Positions 1-11,590 of a DNA stretch of 64,000 nt are shown here, piece after piece; the first letter of the stretch is position 1, and every line of letters begins with the position of its first letter. The notes under the pieces were generated by a model. It worked only from the letters and a program-made list of their open reading frames with translations, was not told where the DNA came from and did not search any database. The position numbers were made by a program, and so were the translations under genes. Location: positions 13,354,639-13,418,638 of the forward strand of contig CM072163.1 in NCBI GenBank assembly GCA_036850595.1, written 5' to 3'. This DNA is from Rhyacichthys aspro. Its lineage: Eukaryota > Chordata > Actinopteri > Gobiiformes > Rhyacichthyidae.

Positions 1-3000
1 GAGGTCTAAACACAAAAGCACACTCTTAGAGCAAAGTGCATATAATATTCTACTAACATTTAACTGCTCCAGGAAGTGCAAAATAATTTCACTTCTAATA
101 AGGAACTACCACGCAGTGATAAAACCATCATAAACTCTGTTCATATAATCATAAAAGAAGGCAATGGAAGCACTCCAGTCGCACAATAAAAAGTGGTGGG
201 CATGATTCGACAATGTTCAGTGCTGACCCTGTGCTCCGTCAATCACTTTCATTTCAGAGCTCCATTTCTCAATCTGGAGGGTGCTAAACGCACAGTAGTT
301 AAAGTGTTTCACTGCCCCTTTGTTACAGACATATTAGCCAGCGAGGAGTCTCCGCTTGACTGCTCCTGCTTCATTAAAACCATAAATCTAGATGTCCAAA
401 GAAAAGGTGATGCCACACAATGTCAGTGTCACTGGAGGGACAGCGATTTCTATAAAATGAGATGTTCCAAAAAGCCACCATATTACCTCACAGACTTGAA
501 AGGAAAAGGGTATAATTAATAATAATAAAAAAGGAGGGTTTTTTGTTTGTATTTGACTGTGAAAGCCATGTTAAATAAGGTCACTTTTTCACTAATTACA
601 AAAAGCAAATATATTTCAATATTCTAGTGAACGTCATGTGCATTGGTCTTTGTGCTAAAACCAGCAGAACAGGGTCCAAAGCCTCATCCCTGCACTGGTT
701 CTCCCTCTCCAGACTGCTATTAGAGACTCAGGACAACACACTGCTTGGCTGCCAGCTAATAGAAAATATGGTATGGGAAGATGACTGAAGCTCAACTAAT
801 CACAGTGCCAATATCCATCAGTGGGCAGGAGGGAGTCATGAGAGATAAATGAGAGGGAGACATAAATGAAAAGGGGAGCGGGATGTAACAATGCAGGTAA
901 TGAAGAGTAAGGAGAGGAGGAGAGGAGGAGAGGAACTGAGCGCGGGCAGTAAACCCAGGGGATTGAGGAGCGAGTGCAGCATGGCGGCTTTGCTGATAGC
1001 TTTGTGATTGGGTGGTGCCGCTGATGAGAGTGATTCTGTGCCACAGTGGGTTACCCTACGCCATGATGCTGATGGCATTGTGATTGTGTGGTGTTACAGC
1101 AGGCTGTGTGGCCTGCCACAGGCTGTGACCATTCATCCCTGACTCTCTTGGGAGTGAGGAGGTGCTTCCTAATCCGTGCATTGTTCCTCCTCAGCTCAGT
1201 TCTGCTAGAACCCAATTACAGCACTGGTTTTTAGCTGCCTGGACGCACTGCATATAACCTTGGTCGACTCCAGTACAAGATGAGTCTTGCAGACCTGACA
1301 AAGGGGCCCTCAGGGAAAGATGTGTCTCAGGAGCCATATTTCTGTCACATTTTATGTATCCACAAATGTAAAATACAGGATAACGACAAAGTGAGCGACA
1401 AAGCAGTCTCTACGGCGAGCAGCTATTAAGTAAAAAGGTCATTCATCTGAAGGAGCATTTAGGGAATGGGCCTAAAGGAGAGCGAGAGTCTAAATAAGCA
1501 GGTGAGAGCATGGCGGATGTGTTATTTTGGGCTGTAACCCTACTGGCCCTGCAGGTCTCCAGGCTCAACCCTTCAATTAGCCACACTAACATTATGGAAC
1601 ACCTGGATGAGCAGGTGAGGCTCTGTAGCTCACTAATGGCCCCAATCAAGCCATTACACACAGTCACAAACATACTCCTCCCCATTAACCAGCTCCATAT
1701 TCACTTCAACACATCAGACTAATACACACCTGTGTGCTCCCAGTGCTGTCTGGGGCACCATTAAGAACTAACAGCCTCACTTCTACCGGAGGCCGCAGCA
1801 GAGAAAGACAGAGTAACAAACAAGAGGGCACAGGCCCTTCTGACTCCAGAGATCACCTTTTCTTTATTAAGTCTAACAACAGTGCGGTTGCTTAAAGGTT
1901 AGAGCAGCTTCAGATGAGTCCCATCTATTAGGTGCACAGGACGTAATGTGCTGCATAGCCGAGATTCTTCAAACCTACTAAAGCCTGACTCATTAAGCTG
2001 GAATTACTGTGATCATTGAGCAATAGTACGGCGCGACAAGCTCAGACGTGTTACGTGTGTCTTTTGGAGCTGAATTGAAATGTCCGCCCTGTTAATGAAG
2101 TGTAGCTGAAACTTAGCTAGCTGTGTGTAATTTAGCGTGAGTGTTTTCGCACCTTGTGTTGGTTGAGTTCCAATACACGGCGTGTCTCTTCGCCAAAGCA
2201 GCGGGGATTATGTTGCAGAGGAGAACCGTGAGTCTCCAAGCCCCCGGAGTCCACTTAAAGGGGTCCATCCTCCAGCCTCAGGGCCAACGAGCTGAGAGCG
2301 AACAGGTGAGTGTCCCACACCAGCACTGGACCAGGGTCTACAGATGTCCCTTACACTTCCAAACAGTTACTGACCAGCTTAAACTTCTAAGTCATCTGAG
2401 GTTGGAGTTTTGTACAGTGCGCGTCTGGAGCCGCTTCAAATCTTCAGTCACACGCTGCAGAGAGGGAGGCATCATTACTTCCAATCCATTGCTGGGGTTA
2501 GTTGTTGTTGGGAATTGTCCGTGGTCCTCATCGCGAAGTGGGGCTTTGCTGAAAATTGTTTAATGTAAAAATCAACCCTGAAAAAAGGGCAGCATCTCGT
2601 TTACTGTAATGAGTGAGTGAATTATTTGAAGCGCAGTGGGTTTGGCATCAACAGGCAGCGCGGTGCTGAAGGGCGGCTCCGCTTACACTGAGGGCGGGAC
2701 CACAAAACTTTGAGCCAATCAGATCACAAGGGTGTGGTGACCGCCGTGACACACTGCTCTGTCAAATCCTTGTGAGGTGCGCCCACTGGTGTGTGCTGCA
2801 GACAGCTGACACGGGGCCAGTTCTACAGGAAAGTCCGGGACCGCTTCTCCTCCACCTGTGCTGGCAAATTATGGGATTAAAAGTTGAAACTTGTGACACG
2901 CAGGACCTGCCCTGTTGGTTGTCACCTAGTTGCTCATATGTTCCAGTAGAGATGAAACAAGACTTTTAGGACTTTTGATTTCTGCTACAGCTTCTACAAT

Positions 3001-3393
3001 ACACTTTAATATGCCGCTAAATGTGTGGAATCTTAAAAAAAGCTGTGGGATTCAAAATGGGATTTCAAAGAAGCAGCACAGCAAACAAAATTCATTTCAT
3101 AACAGTAATAAAGGTAGATAGGTATATGTTTGTATAAAACTTTAAATGGCATAGATCTGTATCGGCATAAAGTTGGTACTTGGAAAGTAAAATATTTTCT
3201 GTGGTGGTTTTGATGATAAGAGTTTGAGAACCGCTGCTATAGAGGAACTGATGCTGTTTTTAAAGCAAAGAGTACTCATACTATATGATTTAAGATTTTT
3301 GATTTTTTTTTGACAGTTTATATTAACAATAATAGATAATAATCATTAATAATTCATTTTTTAAATCAGTCTTTCTTAAACATGCCTAAAACT
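1..3393. other. Intergenic sequence, no gene recognised
   Basis: Open frames here are short and have low-complexity or unlike-protein composition. I see no splice-bounded exon, RNA gene or clear repeat boundary. A CCAAT-type box (GCCAATCAG) occurs near 2715 in a slightly CpG-richer patch with no gene attached. Confidence 0.6.
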
Positions 3394-3397
3394 TTAA

Positions 3398-4358
3398 AGG
3401 TGGAATAGAAGATGTTTTTGTAAACATTTTTTGTTATATTTTATAAATGTGTTTTTACTTGCATATAAGATATCGAAAAATAAGAGGTCTTGAAAAATAA
3501 AATTTTTTATTTTTAATTGTTGAAGTGGGGGTGCCTTAAAAACATTAACCAATCAAAAACGCTCTCATCGCGTGTTCTATTGGTCAATCAGCCTGTCAAT
3601 CACTCCTGCTACGTGAGGCCGGAAGCGTGCGCGTTCACGTATTCTGTTTACAGCTGCTTTTGCGTTGCTACCATTGAATAGCCTCACTGTGCAGCTTCAC
3701 TGTCAGGCACAGACTGCGCCTTCGTGCAGCTCCATTGTCAGGACCACATAGTCATTTATTTCCCTTTTTTCTTTTTCTCTTTATTTATTTGTGTAGATGG
3801 GGGGCAGTCTGTTTAACTAGCGTTAGCTCCATCCGTTAGCTTTAGTTTGTTCATCTAGCTACTCCTCGTTAGCTTCAGGCTACATTTATATCTAGTTAAT
3901 ATTTTTTGTCGTTAGCAATGTTTTACACAATGGCTGCGAAGAACACTGATGAAGGTAACTGTAAAAGAAAGACTATGTTTGAGGTGGCTGCGAAAATGAA
4001 AAAGATGGCAGATGAAAGAACCAAAACCAGAGGAGTTCTTGGTGCATGTTTGAGCGATAGCGAGCGCTGAAGGCACAGTGAGGAATACGCTGCTCGACAG
4101 GTAAGTTTTAGGCTCAATGTTTTGTTGTCATATTAAAAACTGCTAGTTGGGAGTATTATCTTGTGTTTGTGACATTGTATGGAGAGAATCGGGGCCAGTC
4201 AGCTGTGAAGCGGCGTCTGTTAGTCTCTGGCGTGTGCGTGTTGTTTTGGAGGCAGGACCTCGGAAAGAACTGTGAAAGGAGTCGGCTGGTCGTGCGCATG
4301 CGCATTATTCAAAAACTGGCTGCTGTCTGAATGTTCGCAAACATCTTCTATTCCACCT
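3398..4358. mobile_element. TTAA-flanked terminal-inverted-repeat DNA transposon, Kolobok- or piggyBac-like, non-autonomous
   Basis: Perfect inverted termini start AGGTGGAATAGAAGATGTTT at 3398 and end with the complement at 4358; similarity continues a further 12-15 bp with small gaps. The left flank is TTAA (3394-3397) and the right is TTGA (4359-4362), consistent with a TTAA target duplication with one changed base. The AGG terminus with TTAA suggests Kolobok rather than piggyBac, but that is inference. At 961 bp it is too short for a transposase gene. The interior has CCAAT boxes (about 3548 and 3580), CpG-rich stretches and an exon-like ORF. Confidence 0.7.
3918..4100 (+). pseudogene. Exon-like ORF fragment inside the TTAA element
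   Basis: From ATG 3918 (second in-frame ATG at 3930) there are 50 codons rich in Lys, Ala and Met, including KRKTMFEVAAKMKKMADER, ending at TGA 4068. The frame reopens for 10 codons and reaches a perfect CAG|GTAAGT donor at 4100. It therefore looks like the first coding exon of a spliced element gene with a stop near its end. CpG-rich promoter-like DNA lies just upstream. I do not recognise a named domain. It is probably a leftover 5' exon of the parent transposon gene or of a captured host exon. Confidence 0.4.
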
Positions 4359-4388
4359 TTGACTTAACTTAAACACATTACTGTACAT

Positions 4389-4959
4389 CAGGGGTGGAAG
4401 TAACAAATTACTCTTGTTACTGTAACTGAGTAGGGTTTTTTTGTGTGTATTTGTACTTTTTTAAGTAGATTTTTAAGTACTTTTGAAAGCATATCTCGTT
4501 ACTGAGGACAAGTGACGAAGGCCTTTCACATTATGCAGACAAATAGGCCACAACCTGTAACACTTTAGGCTATAGTATGTTATACTATTCTGGTGTCATG
4601 CAGAAACTGGGATTCCTGCGGGAAATTTACCCAGCTTTCATCTGTGTTTAATGAGCCAATAGTTTACCATTATGCCTACTGAGCCAATAAAAACTTCAAG
4701 ATATTACCTCCTGCGCTAAAAAGTTTATAGCGATATCGAGAATGAGATGACGAGTTTTGGATTACATTTTGTTCTCGGAAGAAAGACATAAAAAATAACA
4801 AATTAAATAATAATAAAAATGAATCGCATTAAAAAGTAACTATTACTCTAAGTAGTTTTTTAAATTAATGTTTTGTACTTTTACCTGAGTATTTTTTATT
4901 TTAGCCATGTAACTGTACTTTTACTTGAGTACAGAATTTCAGTACTCTTTCCACCACTG
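4389..4959. mobile_element. hAT-type non-autonomous transposon with 8-bp target duplication
   Basis: The left end CAGGGGTGGAAGTAAC and right end TTTCCACCACTG are imperfect inverted repeats (CAGgGGTGGAA against CAGtGGTGGAA). The flanks are CTGTACAT (4381-4388) and TTGTACAT (4960-4967), an 8-bp duplication with one transition. Both ends carry the AAGTAC/GAGTA-rich subterminal sequence common in a fish repeat of this type (from memory). At 571 bp there is no transposase. It inserted only about 20 bp from the right end of the TTAA element. Confidence 0.75.
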
Positions 4960-5365
4960 TTGTACATTAAACGTGTATTAACTGTGCTCTGATGTTCAGG
5001 AATTGTCTTTATTATCAACAAACCAGCTTTGTGAAAATACAAATCTTATTGCTGTTTTGTTAGCTATAATGCTTGTGCTCCTCTCCCTTGACTGTATTTA
5101 AGTCTAGTTGATCTATATTACAGTCTTCCATACTTTGTTTGAGCTGATTCAGTTCTTGTAATTCACAGACTCCTTCTTCTTTCCCTAACCTATAAACTCT
5201 GATACATATAGTTTCTTTCTTTTCCAAGTAGGGCAGCATTACATGATAAAATGTCAGGCAACACTAAAGGTATCAAACAGGAGCCAGGGCACCACTTTGA
5301 CTCGGCTGTGTGAGGGGTGTGTGTAAGTATTAATTGTCTAGTTGTTGTCAGACGCCCCGGGGGAG

Positions 5366-5391
5366 GCTGTAGTGACAGTAATCACTACAGC
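5366..5391. repeat. Perfect 10-bp inverted repeat (hairpin)
   Basis: The arms GCTGTAGTGA and TCACTACAGC are separated by a 6-base loop (CAGTAA). It sits in a slightly GC-rich patch. No tRNA or miRNA precursor structure extends beyond the arms, so it is recorded as an inverted repeat only. Confidence 0.6.
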
Positions 5392-6065
5392 TCCATGGGC
5401 GAAAGCCACTGGTGGTCCTCTCTAATTATCTGACTCTGTAACACCCAGCACTATCACTCATCCACAGACAAAGTTCCACTGATAGCTCGCTGTTATTAGC
5501 CACAACGGCGTCTTTGGCTCTTTCCTTTCTCGGGGACTTCTTCTATCTTTTATCCTGTGTATATGTGCACGCGTGTGGCACAAGGACTCATTAGCTCACT
5601 TCCCGGAGGTCCCGATCATTAATTTCCCATGATGCCTCGGTGCTCCTGTGTGGCTAATTCGTCCCTAGTGAGAAAGCGCTCCCTCAGACGTGGAGAGGAC
5701 CACAGAGGAGTAACTCACTCTATGGGGGTTTCGCTTTCTATTTTTTTTTTGACTGATCTTCACTAGACAATCTCGCCCAGTGCCAGGGGTTACTGACGCT
5801 TTATGAAAACTCACTCTGTTTAAACTTCTCGCCGGAACATAACAGTTTAAGTATTCAATGACCCTGGAGCTTGTGAACAGTTGGAGCTTCTCACTTAGAT
5901 GGGATGAAGTGAAAAGTGGTCTCATTTACCTCATGGGAACGCCAATTGAAATGTGTACTTGTGATCCGGCAAATTAAGAGGCCTGTTGATTGGAAAGCTG
6001 ATGGATTTTTTTTTACACTTGGACTAATCAGCCCCAAAAAAGCAATCTACTTCACTGCACTCACC

Positions 6066-6082
6066 AAAAAAAAAAAAAAAAA
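6066..6082 (+). repeat. Poly-A tract (17 A)
   Basis: An uninterrupted run of 17 A. No SINE or processed-pseudogene body is recognisable upstream of it. Confidence 0.8.
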
Positions 6083-9000
6083 CCTGTCCATTCCACCTTC
6101 AGCATTGAAATCTGTCTTTGTTCCACGTCTGCAGTTAGTCATAATCAGCAAAAAATATTCGCCTCTTTCTTTCTTCGGACTACTTTTATCCATCTTCATC
6201 TTCTTTTCCATTGATTCTGTCATTACAGGTCAAATATGTTTTCCCCCATCTCCTCTTAGCCCAATGGTATCCCCAGATTCCCTTGATTCCTTCTTCCTAA
6301 TTTGCACTTAGTAATATTTCTGTCAACATAAATCCAAATTATTTCCACACCCGTCACCCAAACGATGGATTTGACTTCCACAAAGTTTGGAAATGTACAA
6401 ACGCATTCATCAGTGTTGCATTTAAACGCCGCAGTAAAAGCGCACTTTGCCATTGACCCTCTCTAATAGAGACATTTAGGGTCAGAGGACTATAAACAGC
6501 AGCTAATGTGAGACTCTCTCCAGGGAACACGGCACACCGGTGGTACGTGAATGCATCATATTGACAGTACAGAGAGAGCACACACACACGCACTATTGGG
6601 AAGGACTTCAGTTCATTACAGTGTTCTCAGTTAGAAAAAAAAGATTGTCCTTGACTTATCACTGTGAATGTACATGTCATTTCTGCTGCCAAAAGGAATT
6701 GGACAAAAGAACATAGGGAAAGCATCTGAATATCAAACACAGATACAACAAAATGACATTCCTTCATACTTTATAAGAGTCGACAGTGTTACGACTCAAG
6801 TGGCTGCAACAAAAAGCCTCTCTAAGTTGTATTACAAAGGAATATCACTAGTCATTTAAGGCAAATGTGTGCACTTCAGTGTTGTACTGTCAGAAGATAA
6901 TATAAAGGCTAACTGCGCAGAATAGTGAACCAACATTCAACTTACATTATTCATCGCAAATATCAATACAGCTGCAGACAGTCCAACATAACATACTCCA
7001 AAAACCTTTACATTCTTCTTGAGTAATAAAAATAAAGGAGAAATGTGAAGAAAATGTAAGCGCGGTCAATGATTTCAAATGTTTCTCCAGAAAAGAATAA
7101 AGAAAAGGCATTAGGATGAACTCCATAAACAGACACAGCAGGATGAGGTCCTGCTCCGAAACAGAATACATTTGAACACATTTTGAGTTATATGTTGTGC
7201 ATTTAATGATCTTGTTAGTCTTTGAGCCAAATGCCAAAAATATCATTCAACACACAAGTCACAGCCAGGTCACAAGGTCATGAGTAGTTTTTTTGTTTTT
7301 TCGATAAAATGATAAAATGAATCACTGCCAATGCTGAATTAATGACTTCAGGAAAAGGTTTTATCCATATATTGCGCTGTGTATTGTGTAACAGCATTTA
7401 TACAGACAATATGAAGACCCTCATTGTTCCATTCCTTCACATATGCTTCTCGCTCTTATCTTCCCGGCTCTTCTTCTGTCTCGTTTCCGCTCTTCTGTAC
7501 GGGGCTTTTGTACAGTAGTGTCAGTAGCCTCTTAATCCTGTTATCTGCACGTATCCAGGCTGACAGCGAGCCACTGGCCACAGCTCCAATCAACCATCCC
7601 TTTTAGACGTTGCCCCTGTACTTCTCCGCACTAGGCCCCGGTCCTCCCTTTAATCCTGACTTTTCACTGTTTGCCTTGGCCTGCCAGTCACAATGCCTCA
7701 CGTTAACTCCACTTAATCACCGAGACCTTAGCTTTGCCCTTAATGATGGGTCTGAAATGTCACCTTTATGCACTTAAATATGCACTTCTTCCACCACGAT
7801 AAAAGCTATTCGTGTGCTCTTTAGTTTGTCCTCTTTTCAGGCGCCTTTTCCTCGCCTTTCTTCCTCACGCCCACTTCACATATTCGCAAGAGTGCTATTT
7901 TACGGGGTCAACGCACTGTGTGTTTTTTCGTCCTCAACCTTTTTGTAAAAGTACATTGTGTGTGTGGTTTTTTTGTTCCTTGTGTGCGGACCACCTCCAC
8001 TTTCTTTGCCTCGCTGTGTCTCAGTTCCGTAATTACAGCTCAGGACTCAAGCAGTGACGGTAAATGCTTTTCTATTCCCCTTCTCTCTATCACTCTCCAT
8101 CATTCCCCTTTCTCGCCAAGCAAATTACATCTCCGTTACTATAGAGACATGTTTATTGAATGCTTTTTGCCGCACTTTAACGCCCCCCGCCCAAGCCCCC
8201 TTTTGCCTCCACCTTCCTCCCACTCTTTGCTGTATCGATGGTCATCTCTGTCTTATTGTGTGTCCGTGCTAACTAGTAGTATTTGTATAGAAAAGATGAA
8301 TATTGATAGGAAGGATAGATCTGTCAGTGCAGAAGTGGGGGCTATTGTGTTGTTTCCTTGTTGTACCTGTTTGAGATAAAGAGGCAAGGGCGGCCATCGT
8401 ACTCATACTATTGACTTCAGAAGTGGCCTCTTCAGAACACATTGAGCGAAATACACAATGTACTCATTTAATATTAGTCTGTCTTTCCATTTTTCTTCTG
8501 TGGTTTTGTGAAATAGGTGAAGTGCTCTAATCCTATAAGTTTGGGTAAAACAATAGTAGAAGTATAAGAAATTGTCCGGTAGAATTTATTTAAAATTTAA
8601 AATATATTTATTTATATTGTGGTGTGATACGTAAACGGAGAATGGCCCAAAATTACCTTAAAAATCATAGTTTTCAGGAGTTATAAACCTCTTGTATTGC
8701 TTTATCGAATGTCCCAAGTTGATAATGGAAATCACTTCATGGATAAATACTCTAAGCTCAAAGGATTCAGTGCTGTGGCTTTAGTCTGATCTACAACAAA
8801 GTTGCTCTCAAGGCATTTGAAGAGATCTTAAAAACAAAACAAAAAAAAGTGCATGGCCTTTTGCTCCAAACTCTTACAAAATTCAGTTCGAAATGTCTTC
8901 AGGTTATTTGTACAGTAAGCTTTTTTGTGTCTTGTATTTGTGGAAAACTATTTAATCACCTAATATTGTAATTGGAATGGGCTGTTAAAAAAGTAGCTAG

Positions 9001-11571
9001 AGTTTAACAGATGAGAGCTTTGCACAGACTCTGTAGGCAGTACAAATCAACCTGAGTCACTGTTGCGTCATGTTTCAAATGTGTTTTTTTCATTGCCACC
9101 TTTGACAGCATAACTTAAAAGTGTCCCTCCCCCTGTGTGCTGTCTGAACTGGGAGCTCCTGACTACTGTTCTGTAAAAACTTAACTACCTCAACAAATCA
9201 TGGCTCAGTCTTTGAAAAGCCTTTTGTCCATGTCCCATCTTCTTCTCCAAATTTATCTGGATATGGTATAAAGAACAGAACTCTGCATATTCTTGTGTCC
9301 TTCTGTTCCCTCTGCAGTCCTGCCTCTCTGCAGCATGTGCCAGCAGTTGTCCCGTCCCGAACATCCTCACAATTCATCCTGCCCTCTCCCTGTATGTGTC
9401 CCGTATAAACTTCACCGTATCCCCTCCCTGTCCCAGATGGAGCCACTGAACCCTCTGTAGTCAAATTAACTTTGAGACTCGCACATGCAGAAGGATGGTC
9501 TGCCAAAGAGACACACACGAGGCTGCGTCTCGATCTGTTTTTGCTGCCAACAAATGGGCTTTTGTGACTCGGAGCTGCTCGGTTTTCGCTCTGATATAGA
9601 AAAACAAACAGGCTTTTGTGGTGCCAACAACTGATTTTCTTTTTAACCCAGCCAAAGAGCACAGACCATGGCAACTTACTGTCCCATTACAAGATGACTG
9701 AAGACTGTTTAAGCGTCTTTAAAGAGTCCTAATTGACAAATAACGATGCTTGTTGTTCCTAAAATCCCAGTCAAATGGAGTAGTTTTCTCTTACAATTGG
9801 CTCGTAGGTTGTGCAGCCTGAAGTGCTGAGGGAGCTAAGCAACACAGTTGTCCTCTAAGGAGGGCATGACACCCAGAAAGAAAATCCAAAAGTTCCAAAG
9901 ATCAGGGTATAATTACAAACTTGACAGATCACCTGAGTTTTTGGAGCCGACTTGGTACGTGTTTGAAACAAAAGCTATTTAAAAGTTGGCACTATTAAAG
10001 AAAAGTTTGTTGCCTGACACATAAATAGATGCCAACCTAATCTAGTGCTCAGGATATGCATTTATAAATCATGAATAGAAATCACTTTCCTGCTCTGAAT
10101 AGATTGGAGACAAAATGCCAGTTAATATCCGAGAACCATCCTTGAGATGTTTTGTTTAGTTTTTATGATTTAATGAGAAGCACATTTACATCGAAGTGAA
10201 TCAAAGCAGTAGAAGCTCTCTCACTGCAAGCTTTCTTCATTACACAAATGTTCTAGTTTGGTTGTTATCTGGCAGACATGCTTATGTAGTAGGAACTAAA
10301 AGCAAGTTAATTGTTCCCTTAGGAAAACAGGCCGCGGTCCACTTAAAATTATGGGCTGGAGATAAAAATGCAAATTCTTTCCCCTTCTCCTTTTCCCTGT
10401 CGATGGCTTTTTCCTCATCAACGATTTTTTTTTTCGCTGTGAGTTATTACCGCACCATCAGACATTGGTAGTGTGTGTAAAATGTCATCCTGAGGCCTGT
10501 TTTCTGCTGTTGGGACATCACACTTTGACGGGTTGACAGTGAGTAAATGTAAACATTTAATTAGCCTCAAAGGACATGCATGTTTTTCAATAATCCCACT
10601 TCATGCTCTGTAATTAACTCCATCTGCACTTTGACTCTCTCTTTACTTTCTGAGCAGTTTGTTGCAAAGACTACTCTACTTCTACTATTTTATAAGACAT
10701 CTATATATTCTTGTTCAGGAAAGATTATCAAAAACCAAAGCTCTTTGTCACAAGGGCTGGTTATGTAACAAATAAAGCCCTACTTTCACATTTTTGTCCT
10801 CACGAAGGTCGAAATGTGACTGTGTGACCTTTCCTTCAAAAGATAATCGAAATAAAGACATCTGAATTTCTCTCATTGTGCTCTCTACATCGCTCACCTC
10901 AGAAATCATCTCACCTTCAATCAAAAAACACAGAAATTACAGTAAAATTGAGTGACTCCGTGGATCGAATTATTAATTGCTGCTCATTGCCTTGTTGCTC
11001 CGAGGATATGATAATTCTGGTCATTGTTGTTCTTCCCCTCATCAGAAGACGGCTGAAAGTGATATCTTTTAATGATTGCCCCCCTTCTGCTTTGCGCACC
11101 GTCTTTCAGTAAATGAGGAAAAGTGATATGGTGCTCTAATGACCAGTGTGAATAATCACCATCTATATAAAGGCTCTGTTTGGTGCTCGAAACTCTCCCG
11201 CTCTGTCCCTGCCTGTCCTTCTCCCGTTAGCTGATAAACATACTTTTCCTGTATTATCACAGCTACCTCACGTCCAGTCTTTTATCACTGATCCAATTTC
11301 TAACACCGTGCCCTGTCCGTTTTTATCCGCTGCCTGCTTTTCACATCCTCGCTCCATTACGCCAGTGCACAGATCAGAGAAGGGGCTCAAATTGACATCC
11401 ATTTCAGCTGCATGTTTAGCTTTTATATCCCGGGCCCGAGCGAACACTGAGAGGAAGCGGAAGACATGAAAGAGCCCGAAGAGTGCTGGAGATAAAAAGA
11501 AAAGCACCAGAGAGAAAGCTACTCGCTGCTGCCTGTCTGTCGGCCGCACGTTTATTTTGTGCTTACTAAAG

Positions 11572-11590
11572 TTCTTCTTCTTCTTCTTCT
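11572..11590 (+). repeat. TTC trinucleotide microsatellite
   Basis: About six perfect TTC units followed by a short CT run. Confidence 0.8.

Noticed and set aside
3219..3238. GTTTGAGAACCGCTG, resembling the end of a hAT element
   Set aside because: No partner terminus or 8-bp duplication was found upstream, so it is only a possible solo remnant.
9198..9674. 158-codon open frame on the - strand
   Set aside because: No recognisable motif and overlapped by two other frames of similar quality; consistent with chance.
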